From: Cyathus striatus
Lineage: Eukaryota; Basidiomycota; Agaricomycetes; Agaricales; Nidulariaceae
Assembly: GCA_025738555.1 (NCBI GenBank)
Contig: JAOVFP010000011.1
Span: forward strand, 434,001-498,000
Direction of reading: 5' to 3'
Length of the DNA: 64,000 bases
The first letter of the stretch is position 1; the number at the start of each line of letters is the position of its first letter. The notes under the pieces are model-generated. The model was not told the DNA's origin, did no database searches, and saw only the letters and a program-made list of their open reading frames with translations. This document shows, piece by piece, positions 47,303-58,475 of this stretch. Position numbers and translations under genes: made by a program.

Positions 47303-47582
47303 TACACACACTAATATTACAATAATAATAGAAAGCATAAATTAATGAGTACTTATGAGTACACATAGTAGCATTACAATAATAATAGGAAGCATAAAGT
47401 AATGAGTACTTATGAGTAGACATAATACAATTGTAATAATAGTAGAAGCATAAAGTAATGAGTACTTATGAATACCCTGTATATACATATAGTATATGCC
47501 TCACTCATAAAACTCAGACCTTATATGATATCCCATATCATATAAGGCCTATGTTAAATGAGAAATTTGGCTGACACTTATG

Positions 47583-48507
47583 CTACTAAAAGTTAGTTGT
47601 ATCAAAGCTGGCATCTTTATAACAAAGTCAGTAACATTATAATGACACTGAACTCATTGCAATGATACTTGACTTCATTTTAATGAAGTCAGCTTCGCTA
47701 TAACAATGCTGACTTCGTTCTGACAATTTCAGCATCATAAAAATGATACTACAAGTACTGATTAATCAATGTGATGCTGAACCCTGCAAGCTCAACAAAA
47801 TACATGGCCTGGGTATCATCACAACAGCTCAAATAAACCATATTGAACAATAACTAAGCATAGTACAGGGAAAATGTTGAATGGGAATGCTGACAGCAGT
47901 CAACAGTGGAAATTATAAGTGAAGACATGGGAAATCATGAGCGGGAGGGTGGGACAGAATGACTAGAGGTCAGAATAATAGCGGAAGCATGAGAAAATGT
48001 TGGCTGAGAATGCAGACACCTGTAAATGGCGGAATAATGTTGAAACCTTTATAATTCAGACATTGCACAATAAATATCTACCATAATGATAATGTATACA
48101 GTACACTATACATTTATATATTGGAAGAAAACTTAGCAAATTAATGAAAGGCGGATGTGTGGGAAATTATAAATGTGATGGCAGAGGGAAACATTGAACA
48201 TAAAGGTATGTAAGCGTGAATGTTAAGCGGAGGCACGGGAAACAGTGAGCGGAGGTGCAGGTGATCATGAGTAGAGTGTGGGAAACATTGAGCGCGAAAG
48301 TATGTAGGCGCAATATGTTAAGCGGAAGCGTGGGAAATTATGAGCGAAGGTCCGCGCAACAATGAGTACACACAGATTAATGGGAAACATTGAATTATAG
48401 GTGTGGGAAAGAATGGGCGGGGGGGCTGGAAATAACACAAACAGTTATATGTATTATTGTAAGATACTCCATACAATACAATTGTAGAACTTGCATATTT
48501 TTCAAAT
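47583..48507. repeat. Degenerate repeats after Y2
   Basis: 47880-48420 holds loosely repeated GCGGAAGCRTGGGAAA and TGAGCGGAG motifs every ~30-50 bp. 47590-47760 has ATAATGA/TGACTTC repeats. No gene. Confidence 0.45.
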
Positions 48508-48610
48508 AAAAGTTAAGTTTTCTTGAGTAAAGTTAAGTTCCATCGAGTCGAGTCGAGTTCCTCGCTTATTTTTTTGAGTAAAAGTTACAGCTGTTTGCAA
48601 AAAGGTTGGC
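48508..48610 (+). repeat. S repeat, left arm
   Basis: GTTAAGTTCCATCGAGTCGA units end in a 24-bp motif (48587-48610, ACAGCTGTTTGC...GGTTGGC). Its exact complement lies at 51769-51792. Confidence 0.7.
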
Positions 48611-48893
48611 ACTCGCGCGCATGTAAACTATACAATAAATTATCTAGTTCATTTTGTCCTTCGTTGTTATAGTAGTGCCTTTGTTGTAGTCATAGTATTT
48701 AGCTTACAGAAAAATATTGAATCATGAATGGTTATTGGTAATCTGTTGCAAAATAAGTCTACCTAATCCCTCTTTATGTGTACTTTAAACTGTAGCACTC
48801 TCCAGTAGAGACTCGTTCTACCTTTGTTCACCCCACACTTTATGACCTGTATAGCTGTCTCCTGCTCATATATATATTATTATTCTTATAAAC

Positions 48894-50714
48894 ATGCCCT
48901 CCAAGTGTCTTAATAGTTCTACATCTACCACACTCGCCAACACCAGCCACATTGGTACCTCAGGGCTGGATCTTCTTTCACATATGTGCCAACTGGCTGT
49001 GGACCATGATCTTTTCTTACTGGATGATGCAACACCTCCAATTACTCAACATTTTACATCAGGAGAGAACACTGTTGACTCTAGGTGCTGGGGGGGTTGG
49101 AGTGATGCTGAGAATGACTTAGAGGAGTCTGATATAGAGGCTGAGAGTCCCATTCCTGAAAAGAGATGATCTGGACATACAAAAAAGAATACTAGTCTCA
49201 GTCTGTTCTAGATGTTATTCATATTGAAGGCAACTGACAGGTTACTCATAGTCACTGCTGAAACATCAGATACTCATACTAAAACTGCTGACAACAAAAT
49301 AACTTACTCACTGGCACTGTTTTCATTAAAAGAACTTGCAAAACCAAAAGGAAAACGTGAAGCTGAGAACCGAGTCTTGGTTTTGCTAGCCAATATGTTA
49401 TGGCTAGACTTCCAGGATCAAATCAAGATCCAAATTATGAATACGCTATTCAAAGACGAGACTGGAGATGTTCCAACTTCAAATTATAGGGTTTTATATC
49501 ACATACGCAGGGTTGTTCCAAATCCTATTCCACTCATGAATGAGGAAGATTACTGATCTCTGCTAGATTTCGTGAAAGGAAAGCGAATAGGAACATTTTA
49601 TAATGTTCAGATTACTGTCAATCAGCAAGTTTCCATTGATGAGGACAAAGAGGTAAGCAGTGCTTCACTGCTTGTATGCTAATTGCTAACCAGTGGCACC
49701 TGCTTTCTTATGCTATGATGTCCTTCAGAATTCTAATCCACGAAAAGAAAACTCCGGAAGGTCGAATAAGTGAAAGGAAGTGATCTCTAGTAGTACTGAC
49801 ATGGATGAGGATGAGGGCACAAGGAAGTTGGATAAGAAGAAGAGGAAGAAGAAGAAGAAGAAAACGAAGGTGCAGTATTGAATCTTACCTTTCTATCAGC
49901 ATGAACTGATTTGCAATTGCTCATTGAATGATAGGCGGAGATAAAGTCACAGGAGCTCGATGGGAATTATGCAATGAATGAAAATATTCGAGCTCTTCAA
50001 GCACGTTGGGAATGTAGTACTGCTGGTTGCTTTGGGCCACATTGTTTTGTTCCTCCTGATGGTGGAAAGCATATTAGACTCACAAATGAACATTTTGAAA
50101 AGTGGGCTGCTGCAATTGTAAGCATTATTTGAACATTACAATTTACATTACAGCACCTAATTGACTGTTAATTGTAGCTTCATAGTATTGGTAAAGAGGT
50201 ACCCACAGTGACGCTTGATGTTCCCCCAAATCACTGCCTTTTTGATGAAGTAACGATCAAAGCAGCACCATCATCACTTCTCTAAGCTCGACTCAATGCT
50301 GCTGCAAAAGAAAAATCAGGGGCAGCTGCTCCAGCCAGTCAAGGATTGCCTGTGATCAATTTTGTCCTACCAAATGATATGTTTAGTGCTCTACACAACA
50401 TCCCTCAGATCACTGAGCAATCAACACCACATCCATCTCACACACCAGCCATACCTCAAACTCAAGTTGTTGCAACTGACAACTTGATACCTATGGGATT
50501 CAAGGCTGGCCCCAAACTCCTACTTCAAGATTTTTGTGTTCAGTATGAGCTTACAAATGCCATTCATACTCACTTTACAGAAAATGCCTATTGCAATACA
50601 ACAGGATTTCGCTACATGACAGTTACAGGCTTAAGGCAAATGGGGTTCAGAGAAGGAGAAATAGCAGATATTAGAGATGCTGTTGAGATGTGGGCACAAA
50701 GAGTAGACAATTAG
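48894..50714 (+). pseudogene. Multi-exon gene of unknown function with C/H motif, decayed
   Basis: Exon 1 (48894-49652) starts MPSKCLNSSTSTTLANTS. It continues through TGA 49167, TAG 49209 and TGA 49554, all readable as C to T, in one frame (ENRVLVLLANMLWLDFQDQI). Intron 49653-49738. Exon 2 has TGA 49771 and a Lys run (KKKRKKKKKKTK). Exon 3 encodes QARWECSTAGCFGPHCFVPPDG then IRLTNEHFEKWAAAI, a Cys/His-containing segment I have seen in agaricomycete repeat-associated proteins but cannot name. Exon 4 has TAA 50283 (from CAA) and ends with a helical segment (TVTGLRQMGFREGEIADIRDA) that could be SAM-like. Convergent with the transposase at 50780-51745, within the S repeats. Confidence 0.55.
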
Positions 50715-50779
50715 GACTGCTATCACAATCATTGCACTGGTACCAGTAGACTTGTACAAGTAATACATTGATTTAGAAC

Positions 50780-51745
50780 CTAACAATACCCAGAGTGCAT
50801 AAAATAACCCAATGCATCATCATCTGTAATAATGTTCATAATTTCCATTAGTTCATAAATCATACCATCACCATTGGTTGTCATCAGAATTGCATGCCTT
50901 CTGATAAAGGCCTTCACCTTAGAGAAAGCCTCTTCAATCAGGTTGAAGTCAGGAGAATATGGTGGCAGATACTCCAGTTGCACACCATGTAGTTCCAATA
51001 GTTCTCAGATCTCAGGGTCTTGATGTATTCAAGCATTGTCCATGATGAGAATGCTCAGTGGGCCTGGAAATGGGGTGCACAATGGCATGACCGAATGCTT
51101 GAGATAATGAAGAAATCCTTCCTTTGTGAGAGATGCTTCCACCACAGTGTTGCTTATCATCCCATCAATTGTAAGAAGGCCTTCCACAGAAAAGTGCCAC
51201 CCATGTATGAAGACTCCTTTCTTAACTGCACAAGTACCTTTTCGTGATCGCCCATACTGCCTATAACTGGTCCTCTCATCCTTCGATACTTCATCTAAAA
51301 CGCCAAGTTGCTCAGGAGTGTAGGCAGCCATTTGGCGCACAAAATCAGCTCTTCGTTCCTCGTTCCTTTCAGTAGCAATCTTCTTCAACTTTTTGCGAGA
51401 GACACCAGCATGTTCCAGAGCTCGAAATATGGTAGTGAAATGTGCAGCAATGAAGTGATTGGTTCTAAGAAGAGTTCTAAGTTCATCTAAGAACCAATCT
51501 GGTCTATGTTTGACAATTCGGAGAAGATAGTCGATATTGTCAAGATGAAAAATGCGAGGACGCCCAGGAAGACCAGTAGTATAATGGATTATGTTGCCAG
51601 TTTCTCTCCACAGCTTGAGAATCCGGAAAAAAGTTCTTTGGCTAATGCATAAGCAATCTAATATATCAACCATCTCCAGCTTATCGTGCTCATATAGCCT
51701 AATGGCAGCCCATTTGACATCATTTGATATGGCATGGTAGCCCAT
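50780..51745 (-). pseudogene. Tc1/mariner-type transposase, two nonsense changes
   Basis: From the ATG at 51745: a helix-turn-helix region (SNDVKWAAIRLYEHDKLEMV, LCISQRTFFRILKLWRETG), a linker GLPGRPRIF, and then the DDE_3-type catalytic domain with GVLDEVSKDERT (first D), LSILIMDNA (second D) and LEYLPPYSPDFNLIEEAFSK (final acidic residue). TGA codons at 51029-51031 and 51005-51007 interrupt just after MDNA, where related proteins have Arg; both fit CGA to TGA. Total about 320 residues, a normal length for the family. The immediate TIRs are not certain; the S repeats lie outside. Confidence 0.8.
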
Positions 51746-51768
51746 GTTATGTGTGCCAGAGATTGGCC

Positions 51769-52023
51769 GCCAACCTTTTTGCAAACAGCTGTAAATTCCA
51801 TTGAGTGGAGTTGAGTTTCTCGCTTATAATTTTTTTGAGTGTCAGTCGAGTGGAGTTAAGTTCCTCACCTACGTTAAATTCGAGTGGAAGGTAAGTTACC
51901 ATCGAGTTACCTTCGAGTGATAAATGCCACTTGACTCCACTCGAATTTGAGTCGAGTTCCATTCGAGTTCCACTTAAGTTCCAGTCAAGTGTCTAACTTA
52001 AGTTCCTCAAGTTCCATAACAAA
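51769..52023 (-). repeat. S repeat, right arm, 11-bp units
   Basis: It starts with the 24-bp complement of 48587-48610 and then an array of 11-mers (CGAGTTCCATT, TAAGTTCCAGT, CTTAAGTTCCT). Confidence 0.75.
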
Positions 52024-52418
52024 AACCCATACTTTATGATTGTACTCATTGTCGTCGCGATCCCTTAGCTCGTTGTTTCCCACGCCCACTCCTGCTGCCG
52101 TGGATGTGTAAAAATAGCGCCATCACATCATCCATCAAATCCCCGATCATTCCACCTGCTTCTGATGCATTGATGGTGATCGTGTCGCACTTCTTCCATT
52201 ATTATGCTCAACAGTGAGCACATATTTTGTGCATTCCTCACTCATTTTTTGTGCTCTTCTCATTATTTTTTTAATATAACAAGAAGTACATTATTTAGCA
52301 TTATAATATATTATTAGTTTCATTAATATAGTGCACTGTGCCTTCATAAAATTTAAAATGCATAATAATAATCTCAGGTTCTCATATAATATTCATCTAT
52401 GATTTATCTGCACTGTGG
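52024..52418. other. Spacer
   Basis: AT-rich; nothing recognised. Confidence 0.4.
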
Positions 52419-53914
52419 CTGTATGTATCACTCCCACACATGTCTCAACTGACTATCAACTGACTCTCACCTGACTCTCATACAACTCTCGATAGTCTCA
52501 CCTGACTCTCATCTGACTCTCAACTAAGTCTCAGAAGTCAGGTTAGACTCTCATCTGACTGTCATTTGACTCTTAACTGAGTCTCAAGAGTCAGGTGAGA
52601 GTCAGTTGAGACTTCTGAAATTGGTATTGGGCTTAGCTTGGATTCTTACCTGACTCACACCTGACTCTCACCTGAAGTGTGACATGTTGGAAAAAGTGTG
52701 ACACATTGGAAAGAGTGTGATGTATTGAAAAGAGTGTGACACATTGGAAAGAGTGTGACATATTGGAAAAGTCTTGTCACACATTTTCCAACATTTTCCA
52801 ACATGTCACACATGTCACGCTTTTTCCAACATTTAGAAGTGTGACAAGTGTGGGAAAAAGTGTGACATATCATAGCCATCACACCTGCCACACTTTTTCC
52901 AACATGTCACGCTTTTCCAACATGTCACACATGTCACACTTTTTTTTCCAACATTTCCCAACATGTCACGCTTTTCCAAATATGTCACACTTTTCCCACA
53001 CTTGTCACATGTATCACGGTGACATGTTGGAAAATGTTGGAAAAAGCGTGACATGTGTGACAAGCGTGGGAAAAATGTGACATGTTGGAAAAGTGTGGCA
53101 AGTGTGATGGTTATGATATGTGACAGTTTTCCAAACATGTCACATTTTTCCCACGCTTGTCACACATGTCACGCTTTTTCCAACATTTTCCAACATGTCA
53201 CACTTTCACACATGTGTGACAATAGAGTCTAGGTACAGCTTAGTTTCCCAGCATATCATACTTTTCCAACATTTTCCAGCATGTCACGCTTTTCCCAACA
53301 TTTTCCAACATGTCACACAACAAGATGTGTCACACATGTCACGCTTTTCCAGCATGTCACACTTTTTCCAACATGTCACACATGTCACAATGTGTGACAT
53401 ATGTGAGGACTGTGGGAAACTATAGTTTAGGTAAGTATGATGACTGTGCACACTTGTCCTAGTGTGTCATTCAGGAAGTCCACTTTTTTCAACATGTCAC
53501 ACATGTCACACATTGTGACATGTGTAATGACTGTGGGAAACTATAGTGATCAGGTGGAATCTACATGGAGTCTATTTTACACCAATAACTCATACAAATT
53601 TAATTGATAGTCAGATGATAGTCAGGTGAAATTGTATCAATCAACTCTCAGATTAGTATCTGATACCAGATTGAATAAGAGTAAGCTAATAGTAAGGTGA
53701 GAGTAAGGTGAGACTAGCAATATTCTAATTTTGTATGTAATTATAATCTGACTATCAACTGACTCTCACCTGACTCTCAAAACTCTCACCTGACTCTCAC
53801 CTGAGTCTCAACTAAGTCTCATCTTACTATCAATCTACTCTCTGATACTATCAACTGACTCTCAACTGACTCTCTGATAGTCAGTTGAAACATGTGGCTA
53901 AGTGTCACGACCTC
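52419..53914 (-). mobile_element. Non-autonomous derivative of KDZ-A, 1.5 kb, with 8-bp TSD
   Basis: The left end CTGTATGTATCACTCCC equals the KDZ-A right end with one change. The right end, complemented, GAGGTCGTGACACTTAGCC, equals the KDZ-A left end with one change. The 8-mer CACTGTGG flanks it at 52411-52418 and 53915-53922. About 250-320 bp at each side match KDZ-A subterminal arms. The centre (52680-53530) is unrelated and consists of 19-bp GTGACA repeats in both orientations. No genes. Confidence 0.9.
52680..53530. repeat. 19-bp repeat region with inverted blocks
   Basis: Units GTGACACATTGGAAAGAGT and complements (GTCACGCTTTTTCCAACAT) change orientation several times, forming multiple potential hairpins. 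Confidence 0.85.
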
Positions 53915-54237
53915 CACTGTGGAAGTATTTAATATATATAGGTGCTCGCAAAGATTGGTATGAAATACTCAAAAACTCGACCATAAATGAGATTACTAGT
54001 TGCTCACTGTGTGTGACAATGATGAGCAATATGTACGCGATGAAATGCACCATGGAAAACAGTGCGTGGCACACATTGATCAATTTGATGGAGAGCGCCG
54101 AGTGATATCAAAAAATAGAATCACCATTCAGAGTGTGGGAAATAATGACCGCAAGGCGCAATGGTGAGCACGCAATAATTTAGTGATCCATAGAGGTGAG
54201 GAAATGTCTGTCATAAACCATACAAATCAAGATAATT

Positions 54238-54345
54238 TACATTTTCAAGTTACAAGTTAAGTTCCTAAGTTAAGTTCCACTTAAGTGTCAGTCGAGTTCC
54301 ATTCGAGTTACTGGGAACTCGAAAAGTTGACAGCCCTGTTTTTGG
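54238..54345. repeat. S repeat fragment
   Basis: TTAAGTTCCACTTAAGTGTC and CGAGTTCCATTCGAGTTAC units end at CAGGGCTGTCAAC (complement). It abuts and truncates the membrane-protein gene copy. Confidence 0.6.
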
Positions 54346-55054
54346 GTAATGCGCACAATGGGAGTATCAGAGCTTTTTTTCGGGCACGAAAACGTTTTTT
54401 GCAGAAGATTAATAGGATAACAAGTGTGATGAAGAATATGAATGCTCCTATTACTATACCAGCAAATTTTCCTGGTGACATTGCAACGTCGGACTTTGGT
54501 GTGGAAACAGAACTATTAGAGGGCTTGGAGCTCAACTGAGAAGGGTTAGATGAAGATCCTGTTGGGGTTGTATCATTCATGCCTGTCATGCCATTCATTG
54601 TCAAAGTACTTGATATTGAAGGTTCTGAACCAGAAGTTTTTGTATTTAAAATAGTTGCATTAAACACGGGTTGATTGATGCCTGGAATAGTATCACCAAC
54701 AGAGTCTACAACTTGAAAGCTGATGATTCTATAACAAACTTAGTCTCGTTCTTGTACCCATTGTTATATTATCATACCCTGGAGTCGCATTGAGTGGTAC
54801 TTGAATTTCAAGTGTGGATGCTTGAAATAAAGTGGCAGTACAATTTGGAAAATTGGTGCTTGTGGGTGTCGGCATGATAGTCATATTTACACTGTGGCTA
54901 AGAATATAATGAATATTTATATATTATGGATTCAGAATGGTGCCCATGTATTTTCTGTTTTACCTGTAGGATTAGTCCAGGTAACAGTAATAGTTCCTCC
55001 TGCTGTAATGTTGTTTTGGCTTATGCCCAGGTTCGTCACAAGAGTTCCAGTCAT
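54346..55054 (-). pseudogene. Secreted/single-pass membrane protein gene, decayed copy 2
   Basis: Minus strand: NNITAGGTITVTWTNPT (about 55050-54965), then PTPTSTNFPNCTATLFQAST, ISFQVVDSVGDTIPGINQPV, a Ser/Thr/Asn-rich stretch and the membrane helix GIVIGAFIFFITLVILLIFC. A basic stop-transfer KKRFRARKK follows, and then the frame passes into the S repeat. It is homologous along its length to 37490-38558. The splice phase between the first two exons does not fit in either copy, and the N-terminal signal sequence is absent. Kre9/KNH-like Ig fold is a tentative assignment. Confidence 0.55.
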
Positions 55055-55366
55055 GGTAGTAATGTATGTTAAATAAGGCTAAGAAGATAATGATTATTTA
55101 TCTTGTAGAAGTTCTTGAAAAATAATCACATTGCCAGCGTAAAATGTGAAGCTAAACCTCGATTTGTAGAGGTCTCATCTTAGCTTAGATAATAATACCA
55201 TGGGCAGTAGGACAACAAGTATCATGATGAGATGAAGTGGGGTAGATATAGGGATCAAAAGCAATTCTTGGGACATGCATAGACTATATCTATTCATAAA
55301 CATCTATCTTTGTTGTTTGATGAAGATACACTGGGTGGGTATAGCTGTACGTTCAACATCGTTGAG

Positions 55367-55771
55367 CTATTTAATTGATGACACTTGATACAAGGTGATT
55401 TTAGAATGCACAGTGGAGTTTCTCTCGCAAGTAATAGAATACCTAAATGCCCTCACATCTTCCAGTAGATGGGTATTAATCAATGAAGTGCTGAAAATAA
55501 AAGAGACGATAGTGTGCACATAGCATCGAAGTTGTCTGTCTTTTGAATCCTGAACCTCCCTCTGCTGTCTTTGTGTACTTCTCATCACCATCACAATACT
55601 ATCCAGGGGAAGGGAGTCGCAGATAAGAAGGTTGTAATCATGCATGTAAATGAGGTCATAGTACATACGTGGCAGACCACGGCAAAATTCTTTTGCTTGG
55701 GAAGAGCTCGGGTTCAAAGTCAATGTGTCAGGTAGCTCCCTGTGATACCCTTTGGCACTCGTGCGTATCAT
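55367..55771 (-). CDS. Hypothetical protein, 134 aa
   Basis: An uninterrupted minus-strand frame from the ATG at 55771 (MIRTSAKGYHRELPDTLTLN) to TGA at 55367. It contains RGLPRMYYDLIYMHDYNLL and a polar STQRQQREVQDSKDRQLR stretch. No family recognised. It may be an exon of a decayed gene, since its second half is less protein-like. Confidence 0.3.
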   Translation of the reverse strand: MIRTSAKGYHRELPDTLTLNPSSSQAKEFCRGLPRMYYDLIYMHDYNLLICDSLPLDSIVMVMRSTQRQQREVQDSKDRQLRCYVHTIVSFIFSTSLINTHLLEDVRAFRYSITCERNSTVHSKITLYQVSSIK

Positions 55772-56162
55772 TCCTTATTTTCACCTTACTTCCCAAGAGA
55801 TTTCAAGGTAGGACGTATCAAGAGCTGCTCAGTGGAGGTTTACATGTTATCTCAGTCTCGTCGCTGATAACCTAGTCTTTCCGCTCTTCTACCATTGTAT
55901 CGATGCATCTTTTCAGAGTGCTTATATGTGGTCCTATGGATCACGCATGCGCTCAATTGCACTCTATTTTCAGCTTGCACTGCACTTCGACATTCGACAT
56001 CTATGCTCACTCACTCAGCTTGAATGAACAAAGCTGACAGTGCTGTGCATCAATAATGTTTGACATTATGATTGGCTCTTTATATTCGTATGTATATTCA
56101 TCTCGCTTTTACTGGCAATATGATGCATTTTTGACAAACATTGCAGGACACCCATCCAGGGA
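55772..56162. other. Spacer
   Basis: No supported gene or repeat. Confidence 0.35.
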
Positions 56163-57120
56163 GTCGTGGCTTTGATTCTGATTGATCGCTGTCAGTAAGC
56201 ACTGGGGCTGCAAACTGTTTCGTCACCGAGAGGGTGATTGATTGCAAATGCACTATAGCAGAATCAATTACTTACCATTTGAAATCAATGCTAATAAGTA
56301 CAAAATCAATGAGAAGCGGAATCAATATGATAATGAAATCCATGTTAGTAGATACAAAATCAATAAGAAAATAGAATCAATAAAGTAGTGAAATCAATAA
56401 AAAATTGAAATCTATTAGAAATCAAGTGGGTTACTTTAAAATTGTGGTCCCCAATGCGAAGGTAACATATGAGTTGTGTAGCTAATGGTGTGCACATAAC
56501 CATTGCACTACTTGGTTCTTTAGAACTATTGCACTTTCTCTTACTTAACCTGTATTTTGCTATCACTTTTGGTGACTTCATGAAAATTTGAAGTTTCTCT
56601 ACACATCTTCACCCACACTTTCCACTGGTACTGCAGCACGAGATTTATTTAATTTACTTATTAATTTCAATCATAGCCTCAAATTATACATTTTTTATGA
56701 ATCATCTAAGAATATTTTAACCCAAGTATTAAAAAATGAAAGTGAGCTATATGTTAAGTAACAGGACATGCAATAGTTTTAAAGGATTGAGTAGTGCAAC
56801 AGTTATGCACATGCCGTTAACTACACTACTCATATGTTACCCTCGTAGTTGGGGACCACAATTTTAAAGTAACCCACTTGATTTCTAATAGATTTCAATT
56901 TTTTATTGATTTCACTACTTTATTGATTCTATTTTCTTATTGATTTCATACCTACTAACATGGATTTCATTACCCTATTGATTCCGCTTCTCATTGATTT
57001 CATACTTATTAACATTGATTTCAAACAGTAAGTAATTGATTCTGCTATAGTGCATTTGCAATCAATCACCCTCTCAGTGACGAAACAGTTCGCAGCTCCA
57101 GTGCTTACCTACAGCGATCC
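56163..57120. mobile_element. Z2: second foldback element of the Z family
   Basis: The arms mirror each other around about 56640. The ends are GATCGCTGTCAGTAAGCAC and, complemented, GATCGCTGTAGGTAAGCAC, matching Z1 ends. Inner blocks GATTGATTGCAAATGCACTA recur complemented. No coding capacity. Confidence 0.8.
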
Positions 57121-58475
57121 ATCAGAGGCTTTTTGTATCTTGGCTTGAAGCTGAAATGAACAGCTATGTCTTGGCTTCATTGGCTTTGGCTAGCTAATCA
57201 GCTAAGCTGTTGGCTAAGTTACCTATTTCTCTTTAGTTTCTAAACAAATGTCATAATAATTGAAAATGTAAGTATTCTACTTAAAATACACTGCACAGAC
57301 ATATGAAAATAGAGAATTAAGTATTTACTACAGCTGAATATTTGGCATTAATGACATTGTAGCTCAAAATACTTGGAAATGATGAAGCTTGAGGTGGAGG
57401 ATTAAGTAGTTGCAGTGCTGTGAGCCTGAACTTATTTAAAGTCACACTAGACCATGGTGTTGTCACATGTCATGCATCATTATGCATTAAGTCAATGTTA
57501 AGTAGAAAGTTTGGAAGTAGTTTGCACACATAACTGAACATATTTCGATAAAATGACATTTTCCAACATTTATAGTTATATATACTTACAAACAACCAAA
57601 ATGTGCTGACAAAATCACACAACATATAAAATGTGAGAAATAGGTACAGTATTCCACCATTACATTGTGTGACAATCTTTCACATTTTGCTTCTCCTGAT
57701 CCCTAATCTACACCTATTACACCAATTCTTTTTGAATAGTAAGGAATAGCATACTGTAAAAATGTTCCATAAATTAGCTATTCAAAATATTCACATTCTG
57801 ATGGACTGTATGCAAAACAAAATGGGGGGTTTGGATAATTTAGTGAATTTCAAAAATTCTGTGGCTTGTATTGCTATAAAAAATTGGGAATAATCACTCT
57901 TAAAGTATATAGTTGTTGAGGACAAGCACTAATCTACATTTTTCTATTATTTTTATTGACCTGTGTGTGTCATATCTTTATAGCATTACAGATTGTGTAG
58001 TATTCACCATCTTGCAAGACATTAAAACTTTATTTATAAACTGATCTGGGACTTCAGCACTACTAATTTTGAATGGTTTCATAATAAATAATTGACTGTC
58101 ACACCATGTGGTGCTGATCAAAATTCATTCCCATCCACTATTTTGCATATTTGGCCACCTTCCCTTCATCCAATGCATTAAATATTTTACAGTAGCATTC
58201 ATGAAGTACTATGCTATTTCCTCATACAGCTTTTGTGAAAATTGGGGCAAGGAGTAAAGAGTTATGACAATATCATGTTTTTTCTGTCACCTTTGATGGT
58301 TGTATACTGTAGATAAGCTGCTGGCTTAGCCAGCTTTTAGCTGCAGCAAGCTGCTAAATTCTTAGCTGTCCCTCAAATGAGCCCTGAAGCCATGAAATCA
58401 GCTTAGCTCAGCTTATTTTTGGCTTGGCTTTAATGGCTAGCAGCTTTCAGCTGACATCAGGAAAAAACATCTAGG
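57121..58475. repeat. AGCT-rich inverted arms flanking V2
   Basis: 57130-57230 and 58315-58470 both consist of TTGGCTT/AGCTAAGCTGTTGGC-type motifs, in opposite orientations. The 300-400 bp on either side of V2 contain no gene. Confidence 0.5.
57647..58309. mobile_element. V2: MITE related to V1, TA target duplication
   Basis: It begins CAGTATTCCACCATTACA and ends with the complement of CAGTATACAACCATCAAAGG. TA lies on both sides (57645-57646, 58310-58311). The interior parallels V1. Confidence 0.75.

Larger units (their letters stand above)
42376..47582. mobile_element. Y2: long-TIR element of the Y family, 5.2 kb
   Basis: The ends are GAGGGGTGTCAGCCAAATTT and, complemented, CATAAGTGTCAGCCAAATTT. 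The direct 7-mer CTACTAA flanks it at 42369-42375 and 47583-47589. Both arms contain GATATGGGATATCATATAAG, then an array of about 60-bp units (GAGTACTCATAAGTACTCAT), a CpG-rich GTCACG region and a 19-bp array. The centre (about 44060-45240) resembles that of Y1. A MITE (V1) is nested in the right arm. No transposase is visible; open frames in the arms are repeat translations. Confidence 0.8.
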
